DNA of 7,057 nt from Alphaproteobacteria bacterium (lineage in GTDB: Bacteria; Pseudomonadota; Alphaproteobacteria; Rs-D84): assembly GCA_017964865.1 (NCBI GenBank), contig JAGCRE010000059.1:1-7057 (forward strand), given 5' to 3'. The translations under genes were made by a program, and so were the position numbers. This document shows, piece by piece, positions 5,531-7,057 of this stretch. Positions within the stretch are counted from its first letter, which is position 1. Each line of letters begins with the position of its first letter. Below the pieces are notes generated by a model that was not told where the DNA came from, made no database searches, and worked only from the letters and a program-made list of their open reading frames with translations.

Positions 5531-6490
5531 TTATACAACTTCGGTTACGGCACGCACAGCACCGTCACGCGATAATTGAACAACGTGAATTTTCTTTTTC
5601 ATCTCGTTAATTAAATCGGTGCGGTTATATGCCGGTTGGGTGTGCAGAATACGATCTGCAAATGCAGCATATGCGGCATCGGCACTTTCCGCGTGAATCG
5701 TTGTATAGAAATGTTCGTGACCTGTTCCCAACATTTCCCATAACACCGATGCATTGTCGGTTGATATTTCACCACCAATAATTACGTCCGGGGTCATACG
5801 GACAACCAGGTCCAGTAATCGTGCATAATTAAAATCATTTGTTTGTTCGGTACGTGATAAAACAAAGTGAACCCGATTTTCCTGGGGAACGCGAATTTCA
5901 CGTGCGTCTTCGACCGTAATAACGCGACTGTTTTGGTCGATTAACGTTAACATATGATTCAAAAACGTTGTTTTTCCAGTTGCAGTTGCACCGCTGATGA
6001 TAATTGGACTGCCGTCATTTATTGCCGACATTAATCGGTCATATGGGTCATCGGGGCGAACATTTTCACGTGGTTTGACACGTAATAACTTTTTCCCACG
6101 TTCCAGATGATAGTTTTCAAAAGATGTATCTGGGGCACCACCACCGCGAATACTCATTGCGACACCACCAGTTATATCGTTTTCATCAAATTGAACATTT
6201 GGACCCGCAATAGCAGAAAAACGATGATTGCCCGGCAGTGTTGCATACACAACCGGCATACCACGAATTGGGTCAAATGGGCGTTCGTATATATTCGCAA
6301 TCGTGTGAATCAAATCAATCAGGTATTGCTTGGTTAACTGTGGTGCACTGTATGCGACCCATGGAATTTTTGCCCCATGCAGACGCATCCACACCTGGCC
6401 CGCGTGGTTGATTGCGATTTCTTCGACGAACTCTGGCGTATAAAATTCCGCCAACGGTTTTAATAAAGATTCCAAAACTATATTTGACAT
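5531..6490 (-). CDS. VirB11-family secretion ATPase (type II/IV secretion system)
   Basis: A 319-residue member of the VirB11/GspE ring ATPases, which sit on the cytoplasmic face of the inner membrane and power type IV secretion, conjugation or related machines. An N-terminal domain (about 1-130) includes GNHRFSAIAGP (87-97). The C-terminal ATPase domain has Walker A GATATGKT (167-174), Asp-box ITVEDAREI (191-199), Walker B PDVIIGGE (234-241) and His-box GHEHFYTTIHAES (257-269). The C-terminus resembles VirB11 (IHVVQLSRDG). Length is close to normal (about 330-345). Oddity: the GE(I/L)R motif after Walker B reads GEIST, so the usual Arg is Ser243. The ATG at 6490 is chosen over 6508 because a 17-bp-spaced promoter ends 8 bases before it. 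No VirB8, VirB9, VirB10 or VirD4 gene is in the window; its neighbours are a small unknown protein and a divergent lipoprotein. Family assignment is firm, the system unknown. Confidence 0.92.
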   Translation of the reverse strand: MSNIVLESLLKPLAEFYTPEFVEEIAINHAGQVWMRLHGAKIPWVAYSAPQLTKQYLIDLIHTIANIYERPFDPIRGMPVVYATLPGNHRFSAIAGPNVQFDENDITGGVAMSIRGGGAPDTSFENYHLERGKKLLRVKPRENVRPDDPYDRLMSAINDGSPIIISGATATGKTTFLNHMLTLIDQNSRVITVEDAREIRVPQENRVHFVLSRTEQTNDFNYARLLDLVVRMTPDVIIGGEISTDNASVLWEMLGTGHEHFYTTIHAESADAAYAAFADRILHTQPAYNRTDLINEMKKKIHVVQLSRDGAVRAVTEVV

Positions 6491-6498
6491 TATGATTA

Positions 6499-6527
6499 AT
6501 TTTATCATAAATCGCCCCTTGAATCAA
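6499..6527 (-). promoter_or_regulatory. Putative promoter of the VirB11-like operon giving a leaderless mRNA
   Basis: On the minus strand TTGATT (6527-6522) and TAAAAT (6504-6499) are exactly 17 bp apart. Eight bases separate the -10 from the ATG at 6490, so transcription should start near 6492. The transcript would then exclude the upstream in-frame ATG at 6508. The -35 overlaps that of the divergent lipoprotein promoter. Confidence 0.62.
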
Positions 6528-6547
6528 AAAGGTTTATTTGATAAAAT
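6519..6547 (+). promoter_or_regulatory. Putative promoter of the lipoprotein gene
   Basis: TTGAAT (6519-6524) and TAAAAT (6542-6547) are 17 bp apart, with transcription expected near 6554 and a leader of about 16 nt. The -10 hexamer is identical to that of the divergent VirB11-like promoter. The two -35 hexamers share 6522-6524. Confidence 0.62.
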
Positions 6548-6556
6548 AAAAAAAAA

Positions 6557-6562
6557 GAGAGA
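6557..6562 (+). promoter_or_regulatory. Probable ribosome-binding site of the lipoprotein gene
   Basis: GAGAGA lies 7 bases before the ATG at 6570, after an A-run. It is a weaker match than the sites of gap and the 134-residue gene but is correctly placed. It lies within the leader predicted from the upstream promoter. Confidence 0.5.
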
Positions 6563-6569
6563 ACGCAAA

Positions 6570-7057
6570 ATGAAAAAATCTTTGATTGGAATAATTTGTT
6601 CACTGGTGGTTCTGGGGGCGTGTTCAACGGGTGACACACCATATAATACACACGATTTTGAAAACGGTGGTGCGGATGCCCCGCTGTATAACGAACGGTC
6701 CAGCCAGTTTATGCAGTCGGATAACCAATATTCAAATATCGATTCGTATAAACCTAAAACTCGCCAGGAAAGGGAAATAACCGCAAACAAGTGGAATACC
6801 GCCCATATGGAAACACGTTGGCAGGAATATCGTGGAACAATGGTTCGGGTGCAAATATTACTTGGAAATTCCGATTTACGTGAAATGCGTTTACGTTTGA
6901 TGCAAAATGCGGACGGTATGGATGTTGATGGTGATGCACGAACGGTTTTGGCCCGGGTCGCAGATTACGAAATGAAACGGATTTGTGGCCGTAACGCGGA
7001 CAGTATCGTAATGGTGTATGACAAACCTTCGTTTGAAGTTATGCGTCCGTCACCATA
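6570..7057 (+). CDS. Predicted outer-membrane-type lipoprotein, function unknown (3' end beyond window)
   Basis: The frame from the ATG at 6570 stays open for 162 codons to the window edge. The N-terminus is a classical lipoprotein signal: MKK, a hydrophobic stretch, then lipobox LGAC with Cys18 as the lipidated residue. Ser19 follows rather than Asp, which under the Lol sorting rule favours the outer membrane. Residues 20-62 are a polar linker rich in Asn, Asp, Ser and Tyr. A probably folded, charged region follows (about 63-162), with WQEYRGTMVRVQILLG (84-99) and a single further Cys139. I do not recognise the family and assign no function. The gene diverges from the VirB11-like ATPase with overlapping promoters, so an envelope component of the same machine is possible but inferred. 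Confidence 0.88.
   Translation, partial: MKKSLIGIICSLVVLGACSTGDTPYNTHDFENGGADAPLYNERSSQFMQSDNQYSNIDSYKPKTRQEREITANKWNTAHMETRWQEYRGTMVRVQILLGNSDLREMRLRLMQNADGMDVDGDARTVLARVADYEMKRICGRNADSIVMVYDKPSFEVMRPSP

Noticed and set aside
6524..6790. Minus-strand frames opposite the lipoprotein (also 6754-6939)
   Set aside because: The plus-strand frame has a promoter, ribosome-binding site and lipobox; these are its shadows.
1..7057. CRISPR array, tRNA, rRNA, riboswitch, insertion sequence or prophage
   Set aside because: No spaced direct repeats, cloverleaf-like segment, transposase frame or terminal inverted repeats were seen on either strand. Intergenic gaps are all too short for a riboswitch.

Overview
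The window reads as bacterial chromosomal DNA of moderate, somewhat A+T-rich composition, with short intergenic gaps. It holds housekeeping genes of proteobacterial type: class I GAPDH, MiaA and a full-length PriA. It also holds a VirB11-type secretion ATPase and a lipoprotein. My best guess is a reduced-genome, possibly host-associated alphaproteobacterium. This is inferred from protein style, the VirB11-family ATPase and the apparent leaderless promoters; no rRNA or other decisive marker is present.

Layout. Positions 1-93 are the tail of an unidentified + strand gene, closed by a bidirectional terminator shared with gap (124-1125, minus). gap and miaA (1230-2084, plus) diverge from back-to-back promoters. 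miaA converges on a choline-kinase/aminoglycoside-phosphotransferase-fold gene (2081-2806, minus), and their stop codons overlap in a TTAA. That kinase gene diverges from priA (2874-5078, plus) across a short oligo-A-rich spacer. A second bidirectional terminator (about 5086-5108) separates priA from a minus-strand pair: a VirB11-like ATPase (5531-6490) followed 19 nt later by an unrecognised 134-residue protein (5107-5511). A lipoprotein gene (from 6570, plus, running off the window) diverges from the ATPase gene.

How the genes relate. gap serves central carbon metabolism, miaA tRNA modification and priA replication restart. They look like independent single-gene transcription units rather than one pathway. 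The kinase-fold protein carries an N-terminal segment resembling those of surface-polysaccharide enzymes. The ATPase, its small partner and the divergent lipoprotein form the least ordinary part: a possible envelope or secretion module in which only the ATPase belongs to a family I recognise.

The most consistent hidden signal is at the promoters. Convincing -35/-10 pairs with 17-bp spacing lie so close to the start codons of miaA, priA and the VirB11-like gene that these mRNAs should be leaderless or nearly so. gap, the 134-residue gene and probably the lipoprotein gene instead have Shine-Dalgarno-type leaders. I found no CRISPR array, tRNA, rRNA, insertion sequence or clearly novel multi-gene defence system. 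No stretch over 300 bases lacks a gene.
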